Assembly (NCBI RefSeq): GCF_036373705.1
Contig: NC_089851.1
Coordinates: 55,219,940-55,283,939 of the forward strand
Reading direction: 5' to 3'
Length of the DNA stretch: 64,000 bases
Source: Amia ocellicauda
Lineage: Eukaryota > Chordata > Actinopteri > Amiiformes > Amiidae
Shown in pieces: positions 30,301-42,354 of this stretch (positions are counted from its first letter, which is position 1; every line of letters starts with the position of its first letter). The position numbers and the translations under genes were made by a program. The notes beneath the pieces were generated by a model. It saw only the letters and a list, made by a program, of their open reading frames with translations. It had not been told where the DNA came from and made no database searches.

Positions 30301-32814
30301 AAAGCTCGCGAGAGGCGGGCGAGATATTCCCATCTAAACGCCCGCCTCCAGCGCCTGAGTCTTTTACAGCTCAGAGGCTTCGACCTAGCTGAGGAGGTGG
30401 CCCGGGTCAAACTGAGTCTCTCCGCCCTCTATCGGGAGGAGCAAGAGAAGATCAAGGTCCTTTCCAGGGTCCGCATCATGGAGGACGATGAGAAATGCAG
30501 CCGCTTCTTCTTCAAGAAAACGAAGGAGAGGCGGCCTGCAATGTCCTCCATGATCGACTCCTCGGGGCAAGAGGTGGAGGGCAGAGAGGCTGTTGAGACA
30601 GTGGTGCGGGATTTCTACAGGGAGTTGTACGACCAGAAGGTGGTGGATCAAAATCTGATCCATCACTTTCTGTCCCTGTTGGAGTCCCGCAATGAGGGGG
30701 ACGAGGAGGAGGAGGAGGAGGATCCAGAGATCACCACCACTGAACTCTCCCAGGTGATAAAGAGTCTTAACTCTGGAAGGACACCGGGTCCCGACGGGAT
30801 CCCTGCTGAGTTCTATAAGATCTTTTGGGAGGTGCTTAAGGAAGATCTGGGCCAGGTCCTGGGGTCGATGTACAGAGAGGGCAGATTGGCCCCTTCGATG
30901 AAGAAAAGTATCCTCTCCCTTCTTCACAAGAAGGGAGACCCAAAAGATCTGAGGAACTGGCGGCCAGTCAGCCTCCTATGCACCGACTACAAGATACTGG
31001 CCAAAGCACTGACGCTCCGGCTGCAGCGGCCACTCCCTCAAGTCGTGGGTCCCGACCAGGTCTGTGGTGCCCGGGGGAGATCGGCGGCCGACAACGCCAT
31101 GCTGCTCAGGGATGTCGTGGCCTACTCGAACGAGAGAGGGCTTCCCCTGGTCCTAATCAGCTTGGACCAGGAGAAAGCCTTCGACAGAGTGGGCCACGAA
31201 TACCTGCAGCTCGTTATGGAGAGGATGGGTCTCGCTCTTGGCCTGAGGAAGTGGGTCAAGATCATCTACAGCGGCCTAAGCAGCAGGGTCCTTGTGAACC
31301 GCCACCTGACCGAACCATTTCCGGTCAGGTCGGGGGTCCGGCAGGGTTGTCCCCTGTCGGCCCTGCTGTACGTCCTCTGCTTGGAGCCGTTCATGCAGGC
31401 GATCCGCCGGGACGTCCGGGTGACAGGTTTCCATCTCCCGGGTTCCGGCGGAGAGCAACTGAAGGCCCTGGCCTATATGGACGACGTGGCCGTGGTCTGC
31501 ACGGACGCTCCGTCCGTGGCCAGGGTCGAGGAACTGCTGGACGGCTTCTGCAGGGCGACGGGGGCCGCTGTGAACAAGGCCAAGAGCGAGGTCTACCTCT
31601 CCAGGGCATGGCCTGTCGGCCGGGGCCTGCCGACCGTGTTCCCTGTGAAGCCGTCTATCAAGGTTCTGGGGATCACGGTCGACGGGACCAACACGGGCAC
31701 CCGGAGCTGGGAGGAGGCCATAGTAAAGGTCCAAAGGAAGATCCACGGCTGGAGCACAAGGACCTTGACGATGGCTGGTAAGGTGCTGGTCGTAAAGGCC
31801 ATCCTCTTCCCGATACTCCTCTACGTAGGAATGATCTTCCCCCCAGACAAGGTTATCGCAAAACTAGTGACCCGAATTATATTTCGGTTTGTCTGGGGGA
31901 GCAAAATGGAGAGGCTGAAAAGAGTGCAGATGGTGAAGGGTACCCTGGATGGAGGCAGGGGGGTCCCGGACGTTGTGCGGCTGATAAAGGCGCAGGGGCT
32001 GGCCTATGTGGTCAAGAACATCCAGGCTGCTGGCAAGAAAGTGAGTTTCATGAACCGCTTTTATTTTGCCAGCAGCCTGAGACCATTCGGCCTCTGCGCC
32101 ATGGATAACACCAGGCCGCACTCGTGGGATCCCCCGCCGTTCTACAGGGCGCTCCGAGCCTTTGCGCTCGAAGTAGGCCTCCATAAAGTCGTGCTGGCCT
32201 CCTGGGATTACAAGACCATCTGTAGTCAGATGAGATCTACCCAGGAGACCAGCCGGATAGAAGATTTCCCTCCCGAAACCTGCCGGTTTATCTGGGCTAA
32301 CGCTACGCACGTTTGCCTCACGAACACGCAGAAAGATGTCTCCTGGATGGCTGTGAGTCGGTGTCTCCCCACCCGAGTGTTCATGCACAGAAGGGGCATA
32401 GCTCCTTATGACACCTGCCCCTATAAGGGTTGCCTGGGGAAGGAGACGGAGGCTCACATCTTTAGTGAGTGCCCCTCCGCCCACAGGGTCTGGCTCCTGT
32501 TTTCTCCGTTCCTCCACAGGTTTGCCGTTCCTGCGCGGGCGACCGCCCAGCAGATCTTGTATGGTCCGGCCAAGGGAATCTCTTCATCTACCTTGAGGTG
32601 CTGGTGGCGTGTCGTCTGCGCAGTGAAGCAGGCACTGTGGGAGGGACGGAACATCTGTTTGTTCAATAAGCAGGAGCTGGACCCGATCGTCATCGCGCGG
32701 AGGGGCATGGTGTTTGTAAAAGACTACGTCAATCTGGAGGTCCACCAGAGGGGCAAGGAGGAAGCCTATAAGAACTGGCGCATACAAGATCTGGGGGAGC
32801 TCAGGATCCCATGA
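30301..32814 (+). CDS. LINE ORF2 fragment: reverse transcriptase and C-terminal knuckle
   Basis: Open from the truncation point for 838 codons; the first ATG is at 30397. It contains TPGPDGIPAEFYK, NWRPVSLLCTDYKILAKAL, ISLDQEKAFDRV, GVRQGCPLSALLY, AYMDDVAVV and CPYKGCLGKETEAHIFSEC, all intact. It lacks the endonuclease. Compared with the copy at 16848-20264 it has six extra residues (GRGLPT) after SRAWPV, so the other copy has probably lost 18 bases there. A lone RT-bearing fragment without a promoter is unlikely to be expressed. Confidence 0.9.
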   Translation, partial: KARERRARYSHLNARLQRLSLLQLRGFDLAEEVARVKLSLSALYREEQEKIKVLSRVRIMEDDEKCSRFFFKKTKERRPAMSSMIDSSGQEVEGREAVETVVRDFYRELYDQKVVDQNLIHHFLSLLESRNEGDEEEEEEDPEITTTELSQVIKSLNSGRTPGPDGIPAEFYKIFWEVLKEDLGQVLGSMYREGRLAPSMKKSILSLLHKKGDPKDLRNWRPVSLLCTDYKILAKALTLRLQRPLPQVVGPDQVCGARGRSAADNAMLLRDVVAYSNERGLPLVLISLDQEKAFDRVGHEYLQLVMERMGLALGLRKWVKIIYSGLSSRVLVNRHLTEPFPVRSGVRQGCPLSALLYVLCLEPFMQAIRRDVRVTGFHLPGSGGEQLKALAYMDDVAVVCTDAPSVARVEELLDGFCRATGAAVNKAKSEVYLSRAWPVGRGLPTVFPVKPSIKVLGITVDGTNTGTRSWEEAIVKVQRKIHGWSTRTLTMAGKVLVVKAILFPILLYVGMIFPPDKVIAKLVTRIIFRFVWGSKMERLKRVQMVKGTLDGGRGVPDVVRLIKAQGLAYVVKNIQAAGKKVSFMNRFYFASSLRPFGLCAMDNTRPHSWDPPPFYRALRAFALEVGLHKVVLASWDYKTICSQMRSTQETSRIEDFPPETCRFIWANATHVCLTNTQKDVSWMAVSRCLPTRVFMHRRGIAPYDTCPYKGCLGKETEAHIFSECPSAHRVWLLFSPFLHRFAVPARATAQQILYGPAKGISSSTLRCWWRVVCAVKQALWEGRNICLFNKQELDPIVIARRGMVFVKDYVNLEVHQRGKEEAYKNWRIQDLGELRIP

Positions 32815-33367
32815 TGGGACCCACCTCCGGGGACGGTTAGTTCCCCCTGCTGGAGCCCGAGTCCAAGATCTTTTAAAGATTTTAAGGATGATTGTTTTTA
32901 AAAAAAGATTAAAAAAAAAAAAAGAACGCATCTTAATTGTTTTTAAAGATTTAGTTGTTTTTAATTCACATTGTTCAGGGTTTTTTTTTATATAGTTTTG
33001 TTATATTTTGTTGTCAAATACATTGACCGTTTTGGGTTTAATTTAAAATGCATTAGACCTTTTTTGTTTGTTTTTTATTTTTACCTTTTAATTGTTTTTT
33101 TAATTTGTTTAATGCATTTTCAGTTATTTTCAATGTATTTGACTCTTTTGTTGGTGTGAAGTTTTTTGCTTTTATCACGTTTTGTTTTGTTGATTTGAGC
33201 ACGTTTATTTTAAAGTTAATTGTTTTAGTTTTGTTAAAATCACAAAGATTTTAATAATTTTAAGTGATTTTAAGGATTGATATTTTAATTATTTTAATCA
33301 TAAGTATTAAAAATTGAATTGTTTTTATTTAAAGTAAATGTAAAATACTCAACCTAATAAACAGTAT
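30301..33367 (+). mobile_element. Second copy of the Tx1-type LINE, 5'-truncated, inside the tRNA-Pro array
   Basis: Nearly identical to 16313-21656 (opposite strand) from the end of the endonuclease domain to the 3' UTR, which ends aataaacag and then tatt before array sequence resumes (tcactgactgatag). At the 5' junction aacgg is shared by array and LINE (microhomology). The flanking array words (cactgactg..ccagaacgg at 30251-30300 and cactgactg..ccagaatgg after the LINE) overlap by about 50 bp but differ at two bases and match two different unit variants. Confidence 0.92.
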
Positions 33368-33772
33368 TCACTGACTGATAGCATGGACTGTAGCGCTGAC
33401 GTGTCTTTCCAGAATGGTAACGCCATCCCCAGTGAGACAGCACTGAGAGCATGGTTCAGCAGGCCCGCAAACAACTGAAAAGAATGCCTCTCCTTTGGTG
33501 CAGCTCAGGTGTACAGGTTCAACAAAGGTCTCCATAACAAGCCGGCAAACCACATTTCGTGCTCCTCCTCCTCCTCAACAACAACAACGAACTTGTAAAA
33601 TACACATTTTCTTTAAAGAAAACAAAACACACAGATGAAATTCTGATTTCCCATCACCTACACAGCCAACAGTATCTGAGGTTGAAAGATCTCCCTGGTG
33701 CAGAGGAGCCCAGAAGCCAACCGTCGAGAGAGAACGAACAAACAGTTCAGTGACTGCAAAGCGGGGCCAAGT

Positions 33773-33844
33773 GGGCTCGTCCAGGAGTTGAACCCGGGAC
33801 CTCTCGCACCCTTAGCAAGAATCATACCCCTAGACCAACGAGCC
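33773..33844 (-). tRNA. tRNA-Pro-like, divergent loop (AGG)
   Basis: 72 nt; anticodon loop TAAGGGT (A33); the T stem has one mismatch. Confidence 0.55.
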
Positions 33845-34365
33845 AAGTTAACTGATGGTGTCGCAGTTTCTGCTGGGCAAGCACGTAACTGTTTGGGGCA
33901 GACCGGGAGACCTACGCTCACTGATTGATAGCATGGACTGTAGCGCTGAAATGTCTTTCCAGAACGGTAACCGTATCCCCAGTGAGACAGCACTGAGAGC
34001 ATGGTTCAACAGGCCCGCAAACAACTGAAAAGAATGCCTCTCCTTTGGTGCAGCTCAGGTGTACAGGTTCAACAAAGGTCTCTATAACAAGCCGGCAAAC
34101 CACATTTCGTACTCCTCCTTTTTTAACAACACACTACATGTCCTCCTCCTCCTAAACAACAACAACAACAACAACAACAACGAACTTGTAAAAAACACAT
34201 TTTCTTTAAAGAAAACAAAACACACAGATGACAGTCTGATTTCCCATCAGCTATACAGGCAACAGTATCTGAGGTCGATAGCCCTCCCTTGTGCAGAGGA
34301 GCCCAGAAGCCAGCCTTCAAGAGCAAACGAACAAACACTTCGGTGACTGCAAAGCGGGGCCAAGT

Positions 34366-34437
34366 GGGCTCGTCCTGGAGTTAAACCCAGGGCCTCTCAC
34401 ACCCTCAGCAAGAATCAAACCCCTAGACCAACAAGCC
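34366..34437 (-). tRNA. tRNA-Pro-like, type A (AGG, G33)
   Basis: Loop TGAGGGT; the T loop carries a further change (ttaaaccc on the plus strand). Confidence 0.55.
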
Positions 34438-34915
34438 AAGTTAACGGACAGTGTTGCAGTTTCTGCTGGGCAAGCGTGTAACTGCTTGGGGCAGACCGGG
34501 AGACCTACGCTCACTGACTGATAGCATGGACTGTAGCGCTGACGAGTCTTTCCAGAACGGTAACCCCATCCCCAGTGAGACAGCACTGAGAGCATGGTTC
34601 AGCAGGCCCGCAAACAACTGAAAAGAATGCCTCTCCTTTGGTGCAGCTCAGGAGTACACGTTCAGCAAAGGTCTCCATAACAAGTCGGCAAACCACATTT
34701 CGTCCTCCTCCTCCTCCTCAACAACAACAACGAACTTGTAAAATACACATTTTGTTTAAAGAAAACAAAACACACAGATGACAGTCTGATTTCCCATCAC
34801 CTACACAGCCAACAGTATCTGAGGTCTAAAGACCTCCCTGGTGCAAAGGAGCCCAGAAGCCAACCATTGAGAGAAAACAAACTAACAGTTCAGTGACTGC
34901 AAAGCGGGGCCAAGC

Positions 34916-34987
34916 GGGCTCGTCCGGGAGTTGAACCCGGGACCTCTCGCACCCAAAGCGAGAATCATACCCCTAGACCAACGAGCC
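34916..34987 (-). tRNA. tRNA-Pro (TGG)
   Basis: Near-canonical Pro gene: acceptor GGCTCGT/ACGAGCC fully paired, anticodon stem CTCGC/GCGAG, loop TTTGGGT (TGG, U33 present), T stem CCGGG/CCCGG and B box GGTTCAACTCC. It is the only TGG copy in the array. Confidence 0.9.
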
Positions 34988-35465
34988 AAGTTAACTGAGA
35001 GTGTCGCAGTATATGCTGGGCAAGCACGTAACTGTTTGGGGCAGACCGGGAGACCTACGCTCACTGATTGATAGCATGGACTGTAGCGCTGAAATGTCTT
35101 TCCAGAACGGTAACCGTATCCCCAGTGAGACAGCACTGAGAGCATGGTTCAACAGGTCCGCAAACAACTAAAAAGAATGCCTCTCCTTTGGTGCAGCTCA
35201 GGTGTACAGGTTCAACAAAGGTCTCCATAACAAGCCGGCAAACCACATTTCGTGCTCCTCCTCCTCCTCAACAACAACAACGAACTTGTAAAATACACAT
35301 TTTGTTTAAAGAAAACAAAACACACAGATGACAGTCTGATTTCCCATCACCTACACAGCCAACAGTATCTGAGGTCGATAGCCCTCCCTTGTGCAGAGGA
35401 GCCCAGAAGCCAGCCTTCAAGAGCAAACGAACAAACACTTCGGTGACTGCAAAGCAGGGCCAAGT

Positions 35466-35537
35466 GGGCTCGTCCTGGAGTTGAACCCAGGGCCTCTCAC
35501 ACCCTCAGCAAGAATCAAACCCCTAGACCAACAAGCC
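35466..35537 (-). tRNA. tRNA-Pro-like, type A (AGG, G33)
   Basis: Loop TGAGGGT, same T-stem changes as the other type A copies. Confidence 0.6.
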
Positions 35538-36050
35538 AAGTTAACGGACAGTGTCGCAGTTTCTGCTGGGCAAGCGTGTAACTGCTTGGGGCAGACCGGG
35601 AGACCTACGCTCACTGACTGATAGCATGGACTGTAGCGCTGACGAGTCTTTCCAGAACGGTAACCCCATCCCCAGTGAGACAGCACTTAGAGCATGGTTC
35701 AGCAGGCCCGCAAACAACTGAAAAGAATGCCTCTCCTTTGGTGCAGCTCAGGTGTACAGGTTCAACAAAGGTCTCCATAACAAGCCGGCAAACCACATTT
35801 CGTCCTCCTCCTTTTTTAACAACACACTACATGTCCTCCTCCTCCTCAACAACAACAACAACAACAACAACAACGAACTTGTAAAAAACACATTTTCTTT
35901 AAAGAAAACAAAACACACAGATGACAGTCTGATTTCCCAGCAGCTATACAGGCAACAGTATCTGAGGTCGATAGCCCTCCCTTGTGCAGAGGAGCCCAGA
36001 AGCCAGCCTTCAAGAGCAAACACTTCGGTGACTGCAAAGCGGGGCCAAGT

Positions 36051-36122
36051 GGGCTCGTCCTGGAGTTGAACCCAGGGCCTCTCACACCCTCAGCAAGAAT
36101 CAAACCCCTAGACCAACAAGCC
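36051..36122 (-). tRNA. tRNA-Pro-like, type A (AGG, G33)
   Basis: Loop TGAGGGT. The unit lacks the acgaacaa spacer bases found in its neighbours. Confidence 0.6.
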
Positions 36123-36643
36123 AAGTTAACGGACAGTGTCGCAGTTTCTGCTGGGCAAGCGTGTAACTGCTTGGGGCAGACCGGGAGACCTACGCTCACT
36201 GACTGATTGCATGGACTGTAGCGCTGACGAGTCTTTCCAGAACGGTAACCGTATCCCCAGTGAGACAGCACTGAGAGCATGGTTCAACAGGCCCGCAAAC
36301 AACTGAAAAGAATGCCTCTCCTTTGGTGCAGCTCAGGTGTACAGGTTCAACAAAGGTCTCTATAACAAGCCGGCAAACCACATTTCGTCCTCCTCCTTTT
36401 TTAACAACACACTACATGTCCTCCTCCTCCTAAACAACAACAACAACAACAACAACAACGAACTTGTAAAAAACACATTTTCTTTAAAGAAAACAAAACA
36501 CACAGATGACAGTCTGATTTCCCATCAGCTATACAGGCAACAGTATCTGAGGTCGATAGCCCTCCCTTGTGCAGAGGAGCCCAGAAGCCAGCCTTCAAGA
36601 GCAAACGAACAAACACTTCGGTGACTGCAAAGCGGGGCCAAGT

Positions 36644-36715
36644 GGGCTCGTCCTGGAGTTGAACCCAGGGCCTCTCACACCCTCAGCAAGAATCAAACCC
36701 CTAGACCAACAAGCC
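36644..36715 (-). tRNA. tRNA-Pro-like, type A (AGG, G33)
   Basis: Loop TGAGGGT. It is the third of four type A copies in a row, which breaks the usual alternation. Confidence 0.6.
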
Positions 36716-37025
36716 AAGTTAACGGACAGTGTCGCAGTTTCTGCTGGGCAAGCGCGTAACAGCTTGGGGCAGACCGGGAGTCCTACGCTCACTGACTGAT
36801 AGCATGGACTGTAGCGCTGACGAGTCTTTCCAGAACGGTAACCCCATCCCCAGTGAGACAGCACTGAGAGCATGGTTCAGCAGGCCCGCAAACAACTGAA
36901 AAGAATGCCTCTCCTTTGGTGCAGCTCTGGAGTACACGTTCAGCAAAGGTCTCCATAACAAGCCGGCAAACCACATTTCGTCCTCCTCCTTTTTTAACAA
37001 CACACTACATGTCCTCCTCCTCCTC

Positions 37026-37066
<41 letters not shown>

Positions 37067-37243
37067 CGAACTTGTAAAAAACACATTTTCTTTAAAGAAA
37101 ACAAAACACACAGATGACAGTCTGATTTCCCAGCAGCTATACAGGCAACAGTATCTGAGGTCGATAGCCCTCCCTTGTGCAGAGGAGCCCAGAAGCCAGC
37201 CTTCAAGAGCAAACACTTCGGTGACTGCAAAGCAGGGCCAAGT

Positions 37244-37315
37244 GGGCTCGTCCTGGAGTTGAACCCAGGGCCTCTCACACCCTCAGCAAGAATCAAACCC
37301 CTAGACCAACAAGCC
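37244..37315 (-). tRNA. tRNA-Pro-like, type A (AGG, G33)
   Basis: Loop TGAGGGT. Its unit carries the same spacer deletion as the one at 36051. Confidence 0.6.
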
Positions 37316-37821
37316 AAGTTAACGGACAGTGTCGCAGTTTCTGCTGGGCAAGCGTGTAACTGCTTGGGGCAGACCGGGAGACCTACGCTCACTGACTGAT
37401 AGCATGGACTGTAGCGCTGACGAGTCTTTCCAGAACGGTAACCCCATCCCCAGTGAGACAGCACTTAGAGCATGGTTCAGCAGGCCCGCAAACAACTGAA
37501 AAGAATGCCTCTCCTTTGGTGCAGCTCAGGTGTACAGGTTCAACAAAGGTCTCCATAACAAGCCGGCAAACCACATTTCGTCCTCCTCCTTTTTTAACAA
37601 CACACTACATGTCCTCCTCCTCCTCAACAACAACAACGAACTTGTAAAATACACATTTTGTTTAAAGAAAACAAAACACACAGATGACAGTTTGATTTCC
37701 CATCACCTACACAGCCAACAGTATCTGAGGTCTAAAGACCTCCCTGGTGCAAAGGAGCCCAGAAGCCAACCGTTGAGAGAGAACGAACGAACAGTTCAGT
37801 GACTGCAAAGCAGGGCCAAGC

Positions 37822-37893
37822 GGGCTCGTCCGGGAGTTGAACCCGGGACCTCTCGCACCCGAAGCGAGAATCATACCCCTAGACCAACGAGCC
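37822..37893 (-). tRNA. tRNA-Pro (CGG)
   Basis: Canonical fold with loop TTCGGGT, all stems paired and an intact B box. Confidence 0.9.
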
Positions 37894-38409
37894 AAGTTAA
37901 CAGACAGTGTCGCAGTTTCTGCTGGGCAAGCGCGTAACTGCTTTGGGGCAGACCGGGAGACCTACGCTCACTGACTGATAGCATGGACTGTAGCGCTGAC
38001 GTGTCTTTCCAGAATGGTAACCGTATCCCCAGTGAGACAGCACTGAGAGCATGGTTCAGCAGGCCCGCAAACAACTGAAAAGAATGCCTCTCCTTTGGTG
38101 CAGCTCAGGTGTACAGGTTCAACAAAGGTCTCCATAACAAGCCGGCAAACCACATTTCGTCCTCCTCCTTTTTTAACAACACACTACATGTCCTCCTCCT
38201 CCTCAACAACAACAACAACAACAACGAACTTGTAAAAAACACATTTTCTTTAAAGAAAACAAAACACACAGATGACAGTCTGATTTCCCAGCAGCTATAC
38301 AGGCAACAGTATCTGAGGTCGATAGCCCTCCCTTGTGCAGAGGAGCCCAGAAGCCAGCCTTCAAGAGCAAACGAACAAACACTTCAGTGACTGCAAAGCG
38401 GGGCCAAGT

Positions 38410-38481
38410 GGGCTTGTCCTGGAGTTGAACCCAGGGCCTCTCACACCCTCAGCAAAAATCAAACCCCTAGACCAACAAGCC
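38410..38481 (-). tRNA. tRNA-Pro-like, type A (AGG, G33)
   Basis: Loop TGAGGGT plus an extra change in the anticodon stem (agcaaaaatc on the plus strand), so this stem is weaker. Confidence 0.5.
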
Positions 38482-38955
38482 AAGTTTACGGACAGTGTCG
38501 CAGTTTCTGCTGGGCAAGCGCGTAACTGCTTGGGGCAGACCGGGAGACCTACGCTCACTGACTGATAGCATGGACTGTAGCGCTGACGAGTCTTTCCAGA
38601 ACGGTAACCCCATCCCCAGTGAGACAGCACTTAGAGCATGGTTCAACAGGTCCGCAAACAACTGAAAAGAATGCCTCTCCTTTGGTGCAGCTCAGGTGTA
38701 CAGGTTCAAGAAAGGTCTCCATAACAAGCCGGCAAACCACATTTCGTGCTCCTCCTCCTCCTCAACAACAACAACGAACTTGTAAAATACACATTTTGTT
38801 TAAAGAAAACAAAACACACAGATGACAGTTTGATTTCCCATCACCTACACAGCCAACAGTATCTGAGGTCTAAAGACCTCCCTGGTGCAAAGGAGCCCAG
38901 AAGCCAACCGTTGAGAGAGAACGAACAGTTCAGTGACTGCAAAGCAGGGCCAAGC

Positions 38956-39027
38956 GGGCTCGTCCGGGAGTTGAACCCGGGACCTCTCGCACCCGAAGCG
39001 AGAATCATACCCCTAGACCAACGAGCC
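38956..39027 (-). tRNA. tRNA-Pro (CGG)
   Basis: Canonical fold, loop TTCGGGT. Confidence 0.9.
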
Positions 39028-39337
39028 AAGTTAACAGACAGTGTCGCAGTTTCTGCTGGGCAAGCGTGTAACTGCTTGGGGCAGACCGGGAGACCTACGC
39101 TCACTGACTGATAGCATGGACTGTAGCGCTGACGTGTCTTTCCAGAATGGTAACCGTATCCCCAGTGAGACAGCACTGAGAGCATGGTTCAGCAGGCCCG
39201 CAAACAACTGAAAAGAATGCCTCTCCTTTGGTGCAGCTCAGGTGTACAGGTTCAACAAAGGTCTCCATAACAAGCCGGCAAACCACATTTCGTCCTCCTC
39301 CTTTTTTAACAACACACTACATGTCCTCCTCCTCCTC

Positions 39338-39387
<50 letters not shown>

Positions 39388-39572
39388 CGAACTTGTAAAA
39401 AACACATTTTCTTTAAAGAAAACAAAACACACAGATGACAGTCTGATTTCCCATCACCTACACAGCCAACAGTATCTGAGGTCTAAAGACCTCCCTGGTG
39501 CAAAGGAGCCCAGAAGCCAACCGTTGAGAGAGAACGAACGAACAGTTCAGTGACTGCAAAGCGGGGCCAAGC

Positions 39573-39644
39573 GGGCTCGTCCGGGAGTTGAACCCGGGAC
39601 CTCTCGCACCCGAAGCGAGAATCATACCCCTAGACCAACGAGCC
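39573..39644 (-). tRNA. tRNA-Pro (CGG)
   Basis: Canonical fold, loop TTCGGGT. It follows another CGG copy directly; its unit has the longest CAA run of the array (39337-39387). Confidence 0.9.
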
Positions 39645-40162
39645 AAGTTAACAGACAGTGTCGCAGTTTCTGCTGGGCAAGCGTGTAACTGCTTGGGGCA
39701 GACCGGGAGACCTACGCTCACTGACTGATAGCATGGACTGTAGCGCTGACGAGTCTTTCCAGAACGGTAACCCCATCCCCAGTGAGACAGCACTTAGAGC
39801 ATGGTTCAGCAGGCCCGCAAACAACTGAAAAGAATGCCTCTCCTTTGGTGCAGCTCAGGTGTACAGGTTCAACAAAGGTCTCCATAACAAGCCGGCAAAC
39901 CACATTTCGTCCTCCTCCTTTTTTAACAACACACTACATGTCCTCCTCCTCCTCAACAACAACAACAACAACAACAACGAACTTGTAAAAAACACATTTT
40001 CTTTAAAGAAAACAAAACACACAGATGACAGTCTGATTTCCCAGCAGCTATACAGGCAACAGTATCTGAGGTCGATAGCCCTCCCTTGTGCAGAGGAGCC
40101 CAGAAGCCAGCCTTCAAGAGCAAACGAACAAACACTTCAGTGACTGCAAAGCGGGGCCAAGT

Positions 40163-40234
40163 GGGCTTGTCCTGGAGTTGAACCCAGGGCCTCTCACACC
40201 CTCAGCAAAAATCAAACCCCTAGACCAACAAGCC
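40163..40234 (-). tRNA. tRNA-Pro-like, type A (AGG, G33)
   Basis: Loop TGAGGGT with the same extra anticodon-stem change as 38410. Confidence 0.5.
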
Positions 40235-40708
40235 AAGTTAACGGACAGTGTCGCAGTTTCTGCTGGGCAAGCGCGTAACTGCTTGGGGCAGACCGGGAGA
40301 CCTACGCTCACTGACTGATAGCATGGACTGTAGCGCTGACGAGTCTTTCCAGAACGGTAACCCCATCCCCAGTGAGACAGCACTTAGAGCATGGTTCAAC
40401 AGGTCCGCAAACAACTGAAAAGAATGCCTCTCCTTTGGTGCAGCTCAGGTGTACAGGTTCAACAAAGGTCTCCATAACAAGCCGGCAAACCACATTTCGT
40501 GCTCCTCCTCCTCCTCAACAACAACAACGAACTTGTAAAATACACATTTTGATTAAAGAAAACAAAACACACAGATGACAGTTTGATTTCCCATCACCTA
40601 CACAGCCAACAGTATCTGAGGTCTAAAGACCTCCCTGGTGCAAAGGAGCCCAGAAGCCAACCGTTGAGAGAGAACGAACAGTTCAGTGACTGCAAAGCAG
40701 GGCCAAGC

Positions 40709-40780
40709 GGGCTCGTCCGGGAGTTGAACCCGGGACCTCTCGCACCCGAAGCGAGAATCATACCCCTAGACCAACAAGCC
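40709..40780 (-). tRNA. tRNA-Pro (CGG)
   Basis: Loop TTCGGGT; one G-U pair in the acceptor stem (acaagcc on the plus strand). It shares the gattaaag variant with the next CGG unit 1,096 bp away. Confidence 0.88.
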
Positions 40781-41258
40781 AAGTTAACGGACAGTGTCGC
40801 AGTTTCTGCTGGGCAAGCGTGTAACTGCTTGGGGCAGACCGGGAGACCTACGCTCACTGACTGATAGCATGGACTGTAGCGCTGACGTGTCTTTCCAGAA
40901 CGGTAACCGTATCCCCAGTGAGACAGCACTGAGAGCATGGTTCAGCAGGCCCGCAAACAACTGAAAAGAATGCCTCTCCTTTGGTGCAGCTCAGGTGTAC
41001 AGGTTCAACAAAGGTCTCCATAACAAGCCGGCAAACCACATTTCGTGCTCCTCCTCCTCCTCAACAACAACAACGAACTTGTAAAATACACATTTTGTTT
41101 AAAGAAAACAAAACACACAGATGACAGTCTGATTTCCCAGCAGCTATACAGGCAACAGTATCTGAGGTCGATAGCCCTCCCTTGTGCAGAGGAGCCCAGA
41201 AGCCAGCCTTCAAGAGCAAACGAACAAACACTTCGGTGACTGCAAAGCGGGGCCAAGT

Positions 41259-41330
41259 GGGCTCGTCCTGGAGTTGAACACAGGGCCTCTCACACCCTCA
41301 GCAAAAATCAAACCCCTAGACCAACAAGCC
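41259..41330 (-). tRNA. tRNA-Pro-like, type A (AGG, G33)
   Basis: Loop TGAGGGT, the anticodon-stem change seen at 38410, and a B-box change (ttgaacacagg on the plus strand). Confidence 0.45.
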
Positions 41331-41804
41331 AAGTTAACGGACAGTGTCGCAGTTTCTGCTGGGCAAGCGCGTAACTGCTTGGGGCAGACCGGGAGACCTA
41401 CGCTCACTGACTGATAGCATGGACTGTAGCGCTGACGAGTCTTTCCAGAACGGTAACCCCATCCCCAGTGAGACAGCACTGAGAGCATGGTTCAGCAGGC
41501 CCGCAAACAACTGAAAAGAATGCCTCTCCTTTGGTGCAGCTCAGGTGTACAGGTTCAACAAAGGTCTCCATAACAAGCCGGCAAACCACATTTCGTGCTC
41601 CTCCTCCTCCTCAACAACAACAACGAACTTGTAAAATACACATTTTGATTAAAGAAAACAAAACACACAGATGACAGTTTGATTTCCCATCACCTACACA
41701 GCCAACAGTATCTGAGGTCTAAAGACCTCCCTGGTGCAAAGGAGCCCAGAAGCCAACCGTTGAGAGAGAACGAACAGTTCAGTGACTGCAAAGCAGGGCC
41801 AAGC

Positions 41805-41876
41805 GGGCTCGTCCGGGAGTTGAACCCGGGACCTCTCGCACCCGAAGCGAGAATCATACCCCTAGACCAACGAGCC
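41805..41876 (-). tRNA. tRNA-Pro (CGG)
   Basis: Canonical fold, loop TTCGGGT. Confidence 0.9.
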
Positions 41877-42354
41877 AAGTTAACAGACAGTGTCGCAGTT
41901 TCTGCTGGGCAAGCGTGTAACTGCTTGGGGCAGACCGGGAGACCTACGCTCACTGACTGATAGCATGGACTGTAGCGCTGACGTGTCTTTCCAGAACGGT
42001 AACCGTATCCCCAGTGAGACAGCACTGAGAGCATGGTTCAGCAGGCCCGCAAACAACTGAAAAGAATGCCTCTCCTTTGGTGCAGCTCAGGTGTACAGGT
42101 TCAACAAAGGTCTCCATAACAAGCCGGCAAACCACATTTCGTGCTCCTCCTCCTCCTCAACAACAACAACGAACTTGTAAAATACACATTTTGTTTAAAG
42201 AAAACAAAACACACAGATGACAGTCTGATTTCCCAGCAGCTATACAGGCAACAGTATCTGAGGTCGATAGCCCTCCCTTGTGCAGAGGAGCCCAGAAGCC
42301 AGCCTTCAAGAGCAAACGAACAAACACTTCGGTGACTGCAAAGCGGGGCCAAGT

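Noticed and set aside
30251-33420. A 50-bp target duplication for the second LINE copy
   Set aside because: The two flanks differ at two bases and match different unit variants of the array, so a simple duplication is not supported; array exchange or target deletion is equally likely.
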